Both the position numbers and the translations under genes were made by a program. Shown here one piece after another: positions 11,901 through 24,700 of a DNA stretch of 64,000 nt. The notes below the pieces were generated by a model that worked only from the letters and a program-made list of their open reading frames with translations, did not search any database and was not told where the DNA came from. Within the stretch, counting starts at the first letter, position 1. Every line of letters starts with the position of its first letter. The stretch comes from Prostheceraeus crozeri (lineage: Eukaryota; Platyhelminthes; Polycladida; Euryleptidae): contig CAJQUW010010359.1 in NCBI GenBank assembly GCA_907163375.1, positions 310,001 through 374,000 on the forward strand. Direction: 5' to 3'.

Positions 11901-12610
11901 ATTTTACAAGATGAATTGATTGAGCGCTTTACAGTTAATTCGAATGGCATTGTATTAGAAGCTCTTGAATAAGCTTCGCTCAGCATGACGTTCTGCAATT
12001 CATTAAGCCAATGCCTACAACTACATTCTTATAAGCTCTTTAACAATTCGTCAAACTTTCTAAAAGAATAAACGTTCATGAGAAAATATGATAAATTTAA
12101 CTAAAAATCTGAAGATTACTGAGATTCAGAGACAGCTCATTATCAGAACAAAATAGCAGTTAATTAGCTGCTTTAGAATAACTTGATAAAAAGGAAATAT
12201 CAAGCTTACTTTAACAAATGACCCACTAGCAACTGATAAAAACCAAATAGATCGTGCAAAAATTTTAACAATGAGATGGCTTTTCATTCTTTAGATGCAT
12301 AAAAGATGATTAAGCCAACTTTAAATGCATTCATAATGCGCAGAACTCAGTTCTCGCTCTTGTAACGCAAAATACATTTGTGATATCAAACCAATATTGC
12401 ACATGTACATTTCCTTCTTAACAAACAGTCACTACGATCACACAGATTAAGTAAACAACTTTATGCTAGTAATTGTGACCTCAAGACTCTAGATTCGGAA
12501 GTATTTTTTGGATATAAAACTTGAGATTCCATTCGAGCAGATATTCACAAATTCGTCGTCATAAGAATCTTAAAACAAGCATTAATGATTGAGATTGAAA
12601 ATATCCGTAG
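8909..12610. other. Non-coding stretch 3' of the tetraspanin gene
   Basis: No gene, RNA or mobile element was recognised in these 3.7 kb. Since the tetraspanin ends at 12611 on the minus strand, its 3'UTR should run into this stretch. A minus-strand AATAAA (TTTATT on the plus strand) occurs near 11623, but nothing fixes the cleavage site. Confidence 0.4.
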
Positions 12611-12703
12611 TCAGTAGTCAGTGTACTGATAGTATCTTCGCCATTTCATGCGTTGGGCTTTGATATCTCCATTAAGATTGCATCCCAAGCAAATTGAGAA
12701 AAC
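12611..12703 (-). CDS. Tetraspanin exon 7 (residues 275-304 and stop)
   Basis: The acceptor TTTTACAG lies before GTT at 12703. It encodes the end of TM4 (VFSICLGCNL) and a basic, tyrosine-rich cytoplasmic tail (DIKAQRMKWRRYYQYTDY), with TGA at 12613-12611. The membrane-proximal Cys pair could be palmitoylated, as in other tetraspanins. Confidence 0.92.
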   Translation of the reverse strand, partial: VFSICLGCNLNGDIKAQRMKWRRYYQYTDY

Positions 12704-15700
12704 CTGTAAAACGCAAGTTCAAGCATTAGACGAAAGTTAGCACAAATGCTGAAATGAGATTGCATTAGATGGATTAATCTACACTTACCGCGCTGCGGTG
12801 TTTCTATGGCTTGCATGTCCGAAAAGAACTCCTGCTCTTAAATTTGGCCGTCATTCGATTTTACAATGAAATCAATCGACTCATAATGGAAGGCTATTTG
12901 GCCTATTAGTAATGAAAGTATAATTTCTAAGCACTGTGAAGAAGGCCGTGTTCGGACCTGCGCCTGGACAATAACTGGAGGTATGCTCGTACCCATAATT
13001 GGACACAACACGTTAATTTTCGATAATCCGTTAATTAACGGAAGTTAACTTTCTTTTAACTTTTTAACTTTCTAAAAAAGTTAACAATTGGTTTAACTTC
13101 CGTTACTCTCATGGAAGTCCGTTAATCCGTTAACCTTTATTAACAAATATGCAGCTGAGAGCTCAGCTCATGATGTCAAGTCAAATATACATACAGACTT
13201 TTGAAGGCAGAGTTAACTTGCTTCACCTTCGTTCATCGTGCACTCTGACAACAACGCGCGGCGTCATACAGAATTCGCAATTCGCATCGGTATTTGCGTG
13301 AAGCTATTCCCTTCACACAATGAGGCAGACAGTGTCAGGAGCGCAGTCATACAAGGTCACAAGAATCGATTCTGTTCCCCAATGCGGTCTCATTTCGTCT
13401 ACGCGCATGCTCCGAAATGCTTGCTATTCATGCGCGGGAATAAGTGCATTTGACTCGTGCCCTGAAGTGTGCAGGAATAAGTGTAGATATCATTAATCCT
13501 GTTAAAGTGCTTAATTCTGATTGATTTTTCAATATTTAACCAAGTTAACACAGTCTGTTTTTTTAATTAACTTTTGTTTACCAAACTCGCAAATCGCGTG
13601 CAACTATCCTTTTACGTTATTCATTCTGTGTAACCACAGTTCATTTGTTTTCTACAGATTTTACAGATTTTTAATATTGATGTTTAAAAGTGATTTTAAA
13701 AGTTTTTCGAGGTAAGCTACATTGATAACAAAAATGTAGGCTTATAAGTTTTCACAAGAGGTGAATGGGTCCCTAGACGAAGAAAAATAAAGAAACTAAA
13801 AACAGCAGGAAATTTATCTGTGAAGACACAATGTTAACTAAAAGCCGATTTTAAAGATAACATAAAATTTAGTGAATCAACGGTTTAACTTTAACTTCCG
13901 ATACTTTGCTCACAAATTAACGGATTACTGTCAACGGAACTACATTTTTTAATTAACGGAACTAACTTTCTTTTTAACGATGCCCAACACTGCTCGCACC
14001 GAACCCACATCCCGCATCCGAACCCGGTTTCGTGACTGGAAAATGATCAAGCAATAGCCGTGCCCATAACCGGACCCCACCATACTCGTAGAAATGGATC
14101 GATATCCATAGAAGGAAACTCGCACATCATCCACATTACAGACAATGGCACATTCACTGCACTGTGGTAGATAGCGCGTAGAGAATCAAAATTCAATTTA
14201 CCATGAAATTACAGCTGTTGCCATTTGATCAGATTTGCCAGATGCACCAACGATCTCTGATATCTGGCGGCATGATAATAATTACTAAAACTCTTTTGAT
14301 TTACTTACTCTGCCCTACCCAGGACAAAAAGTCTATCAAGTAAGTTATGGGCACGACAGCCTTCATGTTCTGGCAATTTTCACAAGCTCCAGGTTAGTAA
14401 CCTATCGTGAGTGCGACAAACTTCATCAGGTGGACAGATTCGACCACAGACCTTCTGCATCTTTGTACCGAAGCACACCTATTACTAGCTAAGCCATCAT
14501 ACCACTTGATGTATCTGATTTGTTATTGAACTTGCTTTGACTGTTAAGTATTATGAAAATGCCGCTACATTACCTCTTCGATCCTCATCAAAATATTGGT
14601 CTATAGCCAACAACTATTGATATGAATGTATTGCGCATATATAAATTTCAGAACATCTGACAATATGCACTGCTAATATGACGATATATCTGTATTTATA
14701 TATTATGACAATTACTAGCGATAACATAAGACAAAATTCTATTTAAATCGAAAATACCAAATACGAGTCTAAGGAGAAAATTTCATCAATTTTCAATATT
14801 TCTCTAAATATCAAAAAGGTGTTCGAAGTTAATTCGCGCAATTTTGATTAAGCCAAATTATTTCCAAATTTTCCAAATCAAGAATCTTGCATTAACGCTC
14901 ACTTACTTGAATGATAGCAATTCCTACAAGAACGCCAGCTACGGGAAATATATTTGCTTGTAACCAATTTTGCCCAGCTTCGATACAACCAATTGTATAA
15001 ATGCGTGTTTGACGGTACTGACTCATAGAACCTTTTCGTATATCTTTACCACAAAGCGTGTTACGTATATTTTTCTGAAAATGTAAATGAAAATCATCAA
15101 CATTCGAAAAAAAGAATTATACTTCAAAACGAAAAAATGAGATAATGCTGCTTAATGGAATAAGTAGTTACTTGAAAATACTATGTCTAGACTTCCTTAC
15201 ATTGGATTACATTTTAATAGGACAGAGAAAAGAAAGTGATAAGCTGCTATTCATTCCATCCAACAACAAATGGTACTTGACGAACGGTAAATAGATGAAG
15301 TTGAAAGGGATTTGTAAATTTCGTGAAAAATAGTGCCTGAGGCTACTGGGGTGCGCAATTTTTGCCTTGAGGACTAATGAACCGTAATTATCAAAGGAAA
15401 GTAATAATTCGATTTGGTTCGTAACGGTGATGCTCATTTTTGAAAAGAGGGAGGACTTCGGTGTTCGACTTCTTGTAAACGTCACTCACTCTCTCACTCA
15501 ACCCGTGAACGTCGTGGTGATACGATGGATGCGGCAACCAATGTTCTCCAGCTTGACCGGTCCTTGCACGGCGCAGCAACTTGCAACTTCCTTGGCCTTC
15601 CTCTTTTTTGTTGTCCTTCTACGGTTCCTTGTGGGATTCGACAAAGAGTCATGGCGACAAACATGTCCAAACCAGGCGAGTTTTCTTCGCTTAATAGTAG

Positions 15701-18700
15701 AAAGAAGGGGCTCTCCGACGTACTTGATGACTTGCTTCCCCACGCATTCGTCTGTTTTCCGGTCGATGTACGATATTCTTAGAAGTTTCCTGAACCATTT
15801 GTGCTCGAAGGCGTCTATTCTTCTTTCCATATCTACTGTGAGTGTCCAGCTCTCGCATCCGTATAGTAGAATGGAGACTACCAAGGAGTTGTAGAGTCTC
15901 CACTTGACCGGGAAGCTGATAGAATTGCTTTTCCTGATGACTACTAGCCTTGTCATGGCAGATGTTGCGAGACTGATTCTTCTTTTCACCGCCTTAATGG
16001 ATCTACCATCAGTTGTTAAGCTGGAGCCAAGATATGTAAAACTGGTAACCTCTTCTAGTACCTGGCCGTTCAGTGCAATTGAAGTCGTTGGTCACTGTTG
16101 AGACGTGTTCACCACAACCTTACTCTTTTCCGTGCTTATTTCCATACCATATGCTCGTGCCGCTTTCTCCAATCTAGTAGTGAGCTCCTGTAGCTCTGCT
16201 TCGCTGCTACCCAAGAGATCGATGGCATCTGCATACCTCAAATTGCTGAGTGGGCGTCCTCCGATGGAGACTGATGTACGGAGGTCTTCAAGAGGTGATG
16301 CTTCCCAGATGGATATTAAATAGGACTGGCGACAGAGGGCAACCTTGTCGCACTCCAACTGAGGTATGAAAGAAGTTTCCAAAGCTTTGTTAGCGAGAAC
16401 TGCGCTGTTTGCGTCTGCGTAGAGTGATTTTGATGACTTCTATGATGCTGGTATCCATGTTAAAGTTAGTCATAATCTGCCATAAGTCCTCTTGCCAAAC
16501 AAGGTCGAAGGCATTTTTAAAGTTCACGAAGTTGTGATTAATATCACGGTGTTGTAAATACTTCTGCGTTAGGAGTCTACTGTTATATATTTGTTCCGCT
16601 GTGCTTCTTCCTTTTCGGAATCCCACTTGCTCCTCTGCTAGAACCTCTTCAGCTTTCGCTTTGAGCCGATTTAGGAGAGTCCTTAACATCACCTTACTGG
16701 GGTGGCTGATCAGGCTGATAGTCCTATAAATTTGACAATTTCAGATTTCCTTTCTTCGGCCACGGTATTATAAGTGATTGAATCCATGAAAAAGAAGACA
16801 GACCGACATAATCAAAGACCAAAATGTACAAGAAGGAACGCAATAAGCACACTGCTTTCGACGATTCCTTACTATCCATCGATTAAAGCGCAAAGACGTC
16901 GACAGCTTCAGTGCCTTACTCCATGATCAATGCTTAGTATCAAACAGAATAGGTAAGCAACCGTCAGTTCATCACTCTCTCGTCTATGTTACGGGAGTTG
17001 CGTAACTACTAAGAGAACAATAGCAGTAGTCAGATATAAATATCGTTTTCGAAAGGTCTGCGTCGAGGATGATGTGATTTGGTATTGATGGCAGATTGTG
17101 ATTTTGTTTAACACAAGAAGAATTACCATATTGTAAAACTGACAATTCCAACTGAAATTAATAGTTTTAGTTATCTCAACGATGTTTCATTGCAGGTTCA
17201 AACAGACTGGTCAAAATGACCAAGAAATACCAGAATTTACCATGTACACCATCAAACGATTCATGGCGAGTTTTAAACTTATTTTTAAGGTCAAGAGGAG
17301 ACATGTTTTCTTTACAAATTTCCATGTAATGATATCCGATAAAAGATTTACTGATACAACAGAAAAACAGTTGTATTAATAATATACTCCAAACTTTCAC
17401 AAGTGCCTTTTCGGCATTTAGATGGATTTAAAGTCTGTAATTGTACTTTTTATGCAATAATGCTCAGTAGGGCTTGTCCACGAGAGGATCTCCAACTCGT
17501 GAAAAGTGATACAATCGCAACACTACTGTACATGACATGTCACACACTTATAGGCTAATTGCATGTGAAGCTTCGATTTTCCTTTTATTAGCCGCTGCCT
17601 AACAACGATGAATATGTCCCATAACTGCTGGGACGTGGACATTTTTGGTCTATTACACTTCTGATACATAAAAAATAGAGCTTCACACTGCTGACATCTT
17701 CATATTAACTTAAAAAATGAATTCATGTTAATTTCAGAGTTGTTTTTTCTCCGAGACAGCTTCCTAAGATTTTTTTAATTCAATCTCCGCTCGTAGCGCC
17801 CAATTGATCATCGTAGCGGTCGGGACAATTTGTTCTCGTGCCAGTTTAACCATATATTTAGAAAATAATATGCAAAATTTATTACTTAACTGATCATAAT
17901 TTCTGAAGAAATTCCTTCATAGATTTTGTGAAATTAGAAGAATCTGATCCGTAATGAATTATTCATGCTAATAATCTCATTTAGCTCTCACTTTCAAGTT
18001 TACTGAAACTCATCATCCCCCTGACGTCGCACATACATGCCATGAAAGGAGAATTAATAAAGTTACCGGTACATGTCTGTGCATTGTAATGAAGAGAGAA
18101 GGTAAAACTACGTCGCGAAATTGAAAGAAGAATTGAGTGACAGGCCTGCGATTTCTTCATAAATTTCACTATTTAGTTCCGAAAAGAATACCGAGAGGAA
18201 TGTTGTCCGTCAATTCATTTAATCAAATTTGACTGCTGTTTGACAACAAGCTACGCGTATCTACATTCAGAATACAGAGTGCCACTTACAGTCTAGTGTC
18301 ATTGATGCTAATATAAATGAAAATAATTGTTGAAGCTGTGCGCTCTTTCAAATGAGGTTTCTTGACAGCAATCATTGTTCGGATACTGAATTATTCATTC
18401 AGCTTCCAGTCATAGTAATTCATGGAATGCTTTAAGACTTCCGTCTTTATTGTCCGGAAATTCTACACTCCATTCATTTACTAAGCATAATGCACGATAG
18501 GTATGAGAGCCCGCTGTCGATAAAAGACAGAATATGATGGATGCTGAGAGCTACGGCCAGTCTAATTCTCGGTCCGTAGAGGTCTACATTCACTTACATG
18601 TATTACAACTTTCACATTAGTTTTATGCATTTTGCATGTGAGTGATGCCACTTTCAGTTGATATTATCTCGAGTGCAACTTTTATTTTTCCGAAAGATCG

Positions 18701-21700
18701 TCACATTTCTCAGTATGTGGTTATATAATTGACAAGACTATTTATTCAAATAAGTCATTCTGGCTTTTAGGTGCATGCTTGTGGTGTTAATGGATAGACA
18801 TGTTTCGTTTTTGATGCTCTATTTTTCTTTCTAGGAAATTATTGTGACATGCGTTTCTAAGTGATGGTTATTTTTCTTACCCCTACCACACCAAATGCAC
18901 GAAACCTTACAAACAAGATAGGAGTGGGGTCAAATTTAATACACTGATAACTACTACCAACTAAGGTGAGTAAATTCTAGTGTACTGACAAGGATACTGG
19001 CAATGCACCTGAACAATGATACTTCTCCAGGTGGACGGACACGAACCATCGACCTAATGACGACCATCGACCGTTCACGTAATGAAGCGCAGCCCTTATC
19101 AACTGAGCCATCCTACCAACCAAAGTCTGATTTATAAGGATTTCAATGCATTCTACAAATGGCATGTAACAGTTAGGATTATCAACTTTTCATTCGCATT
19201 TCAATAACACAATTCGCTCTGTTTGGACATAAAAAGTGAAGGACTTCCGTAGAATGCGTCGTTCTCACAAAAAATACTTCAATTTCAATTTCACAAAAAC
19301 ATTCAAAAAAATAATAAATCGGCCCGCGAGCCGATCAAACAATGGTGTTCCGCAATCCACCTTCGCATCCAACTCTTTGGTATTAATAGAAAGGCTGAAC
19401 GCGACTAAAATGAACTAAACAGTGATGACCTACCTGGTTGAGAGTGCTGACTACAATAGAAATACCTCAATGACTATTAGCGTCGCACGAACGACAACAG
19501 AATAAATATTTCACAACATTTCTGGATTAGACCATTTGCGGCAATCTGGAGAACACGTCATCAAACTGTTTCCTTGCAGAACTTCTGAATTCATGTTCAC
19601 AGTGCGTATGATTGATCAAACAAGACATGCACAGACTGCACTATCTCTATCGGCAATTGTATGTGATGAAAAATACATTTCCAAACCTACTAATACCGAA
19701 TCTTTGGTTTAATGAGTGCTTGAGTAAAATGGGAAATCTCTACGATTGCGGCTGTGGGCAGTGATCTCTGAGTTGACATAAATAGCATTTTATCAAAGAA
19801 ACCAACAGTGCTATAACAATCTTTAAATATCACATCACTATTAGTCAAGAGAGCTATTGTATCGCATTAGACCTCTGCAAGACGGTCGTAGGCGGAGACG
19901 GTGAATGCGTGTTGAAGTGTTGTCATGACTTAAAATCGATGTATTTTTGAAATTGTCGCATGCAAAGAAGACAACAACAGATAGAAAAACTGCCCTTTAA
20001 ACTGTTTTGTCATCAATATCTGAATCCAATCATCATTTTCAAATCAAATGGATTTATTGAAAAATTGGAGCTGTAATATTTTTTCAGTAAAACTGACGGT
20101 GATCTACCAAACCACAAAGTCGGGAATTATGGGCAAATCATAACAAATAGCTCAAAAATGGACAACTCTACAATCAAGAGTAAATTGAAACATTTTCAAA
20201 AATTGATTTTCTCGAGAAAATCTTTAAAAATGATTCCCATTTACTAAATTTATAAATAATAAAGCCACCAAATTCATTCTAAAAAGCCAAAAGTATCTAA
20301 TATTTTCCACGATGCAAATCGCCCACTACAATTCAATTGCAAGCATAGGACTGAATTTACAATACACATTCTAAAGTCATAAAATTACACAGTAATTATA
20401 CTATATCAGTATACAAAATTGAGAGCATGCAAACCTATCATCTACGTCGTATAAGACGAAGAGATAAGAAATGCCAACGATCTAGTAATTTATACGAAGC
20501 AAGACAAGAAAGCTATCAAGATGTGGACACAAAATATTCTCATGAGTACAGGTCGGAACTCTCTAAAATAACAGGGTAATCACAAAATTCCCAAAGTCCC
20601 GCTTTTGAGGCTGCACTTGATGCTAGAATGATTAATGGCAGATTGTCTTTAATTATTCCAGACGTGCAAATGTCTTTCGATATCGCTTGCTGGAATTGCC
20701 ATGGATCTGGGTGGACACTTAAAGGGTTGACTAAACATTTAAGGCGGCTTTCTGAAACTCTGTTTCAGACATCTAGCTTCCACAGATACAATGAGTTTGG
20801 TAGACATTTGATGTGGAGAAGAGTGGTTACCGGTCTTTCAGAGAGCATCTAGGAATCCTTCTTGTCGTGAAAATCACCACCAAGCCAGCACCACACTAAA
20901 GGCTTTGATGAAGCAGTTCTTGAAAGCACACGCACTTTTGTCACCAATTAATGGAAGTCGTTAGAACACTTCCGACTTAGTCATCTTCTTTTTAGGTTCG
21001 GAAGCATTTGTCTAATTGTCAACCTCTATATTGAATGCATGTACAAGTATCTGTGAACAACCATTGAATCTAAGTGCTCTTTTTATCAAGTCAATTTCCT
21101 CTCTTAGCGAAAACAGAGGAATTTGTTCCAAGAGCACGATATGTTAGTGTCGTAAATAAAAAAAAACAATTTTGTATTGCTTCGGCACGAAACTGACAGT
21201 TTTTACACAAACCACTCTGGATAATAAGATATCAAAAAAAGGAAAATTGTGAATTGATTTGAAATTTACATGTTAGTAATTATTTGAGCCTTGATGGCTT
21301 GGGTGCGTCCACGTACCCCGTACGTTCGGTAGGGAAAGGACATCGTCTTCGGGTACAATTTTGTTTAATTATTTTGCGTCGTGCGACGCTTTGCTGACAA
21401 GCTTATTCATGCCCTGATTGCATGAAATAGATTGAAGAAATGGTACCCGAGGACAATGTCCTATCCCTACAAGTTAATAACTGCTGCACGAAAGTCTGGA
21501 TAAACCATTTGACAACTACATTGTATATGACGCAGCTAAAATAGAAACACGCCGTTGAACAGATTGAACATGGTTTATTGTTAAACGCGTTTCATTACGC
21601 ATGATGCACCATCCTCGGTGACAACAAGCGACAAGTACAATAAAGAATATTGACAAGGGAAAGTGCAATCAAACGAATTTCATTAACACTTGATGCGTTC

Positions 21701-24700
21701 AAACAAAATGTAAATTATGGAAATATCATTCAGATTGAAGGTTGTTGTTCATGAGAGGTGAGTGATTCACTTTAAAATTATAAATTATAGAATGCATGTA
21801 CATAAGATGATTTTGTTATAATCAACTTCCTAATTTGATAACCATGTACTAAACTTAAATGCGTAGAATTCCTAGGTTGATGAATGTATAGCTCCATGGT
21901 ATGCATCATCCAACATACTAAGATTAAAAAAACATCAGTTTCAATTAAGATGGATCTAAAAAAATCAGTGGTCTATATCTCGGCATTTCGAATTGCGCTC
22001 ATAATTTCTCTACGAAGAAGGGCAAGTTGATGTGTAGGTGACAGACAATTTTCACGAAACAATAATAGACAAAAGACATATTTAATTAATTCGATGTTAA
22101 ATCCGGCACTATTGGCTTTCACGAAAACAACCTGAAATGTCATTTTTTATTTGGATGATAATTCAGACGCTTACCCCTGGCTGCGGTTTACAACAGGAAG
22201 ACGGAACTCCACATTTGTTGATGCTGTGAGATGTGCAATTAAAATACTGATTGATCTCCCAATCTTCAGGATTGTTGATTCCACAACATCGTAGCTGAAA
22301 TATTGTAAGATGGATCTAAGCAAGATCATTTATGATGGTTTGCTCTTTCTTACGACATAACTCTCTATTCTCCACATATAGGAGTTTACGCACGTTAATC
22401 CCCAAAGAAAAAGTCCACCCTGAATAAAATTATAGTCCAGCGTAAATTTTTGTTGAATGCAAGATAATTACTTCATTTCCTTCTGATTTGTAGCCCTATC
22501 TGAAAACATAATCTGTCATTGACGAGGGCCGAAATTCAGTGAAGCCAGTGAATTTCATGATGACATGCGCACATTTTCTCAGCTCTTATCAGCGTGAGTG
22601 ACAGTGTTTGTCTACTGGCTCAGTGTAAACGAGGCACTGGGTTGTGGCTAAATATCCAGATCACACCGGAGCAGTGCGTCAGTACAGGCAGTACTACCAT
22701 ATTTCGCATCCTGCGAAGGCGGAGACGACGCTTCAAGAAGAACACAGATCGTTGGATAATTACACAAAGCCTGTATCATTGTCATATAGCCGGTTTTCGA
22801 TCGTAGCTGCCTCAACTCTCATTCTTCTTGATACAAAGTGACATTTAGTCTCCATACTTTTTTCAGTTTAGCCACTTAATCACCACTTTTCGGACTGAAA
22901 TAAGTTAATTATAGTCAGGACGAAAACTTGAATGAGATATTCAACAGCATTTCTTGGTTCTCAGCCAACATCTAATACGCTGGATTATCACTATTACGTC
23001 AGTCTTTATAGACATATGTGAACCTACAATCGAGCTGGTGGTGGGATTGCCGTCACCGCCCCGCGGATACGGGCGTGGAGGCCAAGGAGACGGCCTAGCC
23101 CCACGGGCGATGCCATACGTCAAAAACAGACCTCAAGTACCAAACAATAGGCGCTCGAGTGGAGGGAAGGGATGGACAAGAGCACAGTAAGGTGCTAAAT
23201 GGCTCTTTCCTGCACTAAGTGAAACAAATGTGATAAATACAATGATTGCACATGGATGATTTAAAATACAAAATAACAGAATATCCTGCCCATGCCATTT
23301 GAAGTCCCAGATCGCCACCCTGTATGCCGATATTCTGCTAGATAAAGAGGTGTCGTAGTTATCAGACAAACCAAACGTGATTCATTCTTCAGATCGTGAA
23401 AATCTGCGGTGGCTTTATCACATCGAGCTACATATACAAGGATATGTTGCATATATTAAATTACTTTCTTTTGAAGTATGATAATCAGTGGCGTCGCGTG
23501 CGCCCATACCATGGGCCTTCACTCGGCATTGGAATACTATTTCTATACTAGACATTTTTTATGTTACAACATTAATTTTCATAAAAGTTGAATTTTCAAT
23601 AACAATTTCCCGAACATTTTTTAAGGTCAAGTGAATGTGCACATGAGTAGTGATTGCTCATGTCGCTTAACCGCCTTACTCAAGGAGCTGAGATCACTAT
23701 ATCCCCTCTCTGTCCAGACCACATTTTCTCGAAAAAAATGGAGGCAAGGTCAACAGTTTCCTGCATTTCTCATGGCCGGTCAGCCGCTCACATGTTTTGA
23801 AATTTTGATGTATTAAAATGTCTTGTGTATTTCTTTCTCTGTGAGTACTTTCAACTTTTATATCAGGTGTTGGCCTACCTTGCTTGACGACTGCCATCTT
23901 TTCAGTATATTCCCTTGGGACGAAAGGTGTGATCATGATCTCATCTGCAGTAGGCCTACTAAACATAGTGTCACATCAATCACGTAAAAACAAATTATGG
24001 AATTCTACCGAATCTGGGTGTTCGAGTCAGATGCATCACTCTGCATTCATTGGAGAACGCTCATCATCTGATCGCAGTCTTGTCTGAACGTCAGCTATCT
24101 GCTACTGTTGACGTAGTGGCCTCTCTGACATAAGCGAATCCAGGAACAATGGGGTTGCGCTTCCCTTACTATATTTAGGTACTGAGCCTCGATCAAGAAA
24201 TTGGAGAAGGCAAAGCATTATTGGCGCGGGCGCGTGCGCTAACTGCCTCACACGCACACAACTGTCTTCGGCTCTGTCTGAACATCAATGCTCCGTCTGA
24301 ACACACGACCAGCTTGTGTGTCTAATTGTTCGAAGAAAACAGCTGTGATTCGAGCACGTGCTGCAGAACTGTTCAATGAGGTTGAGCGTCTGACTTTGGG
24401 ACGGAAAGCTGTGCACAGCTGTCACGAGGAGCTATCGAATTTAAATGAATGATGACACTTTTCATTTTTATAATTATTGGAAAATTATTTTTGAGGATGC
24501 GCCGAAGGCCTCGCAGGTATGGAGAAGACGCCACTGATGATAATTAGTCTGGTAATGAAATGTAGTCATTAACATGCCAATAGACTTTCAAAGATGAGTC
24601 CATCCATCAAATAGAAGGAGTGATACGCAGTAGGGTTCGGCACTGAACACCCTCACCCGGGACTGGAACGATGTCTATCGTCCCGATCTTATACGTATAC

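Noticed and set aside
15427-15894. 155-codon plus-strand frame
   Set aside because: Antisense shadow of the LINE RT on the minus strand.
23040-23115. GC-rich patch as an exon or RNA gene
   Set aside because: No splice pair, no tRNA boxes and no tetraspanin match; the flanking tetraspanin exons join without it.
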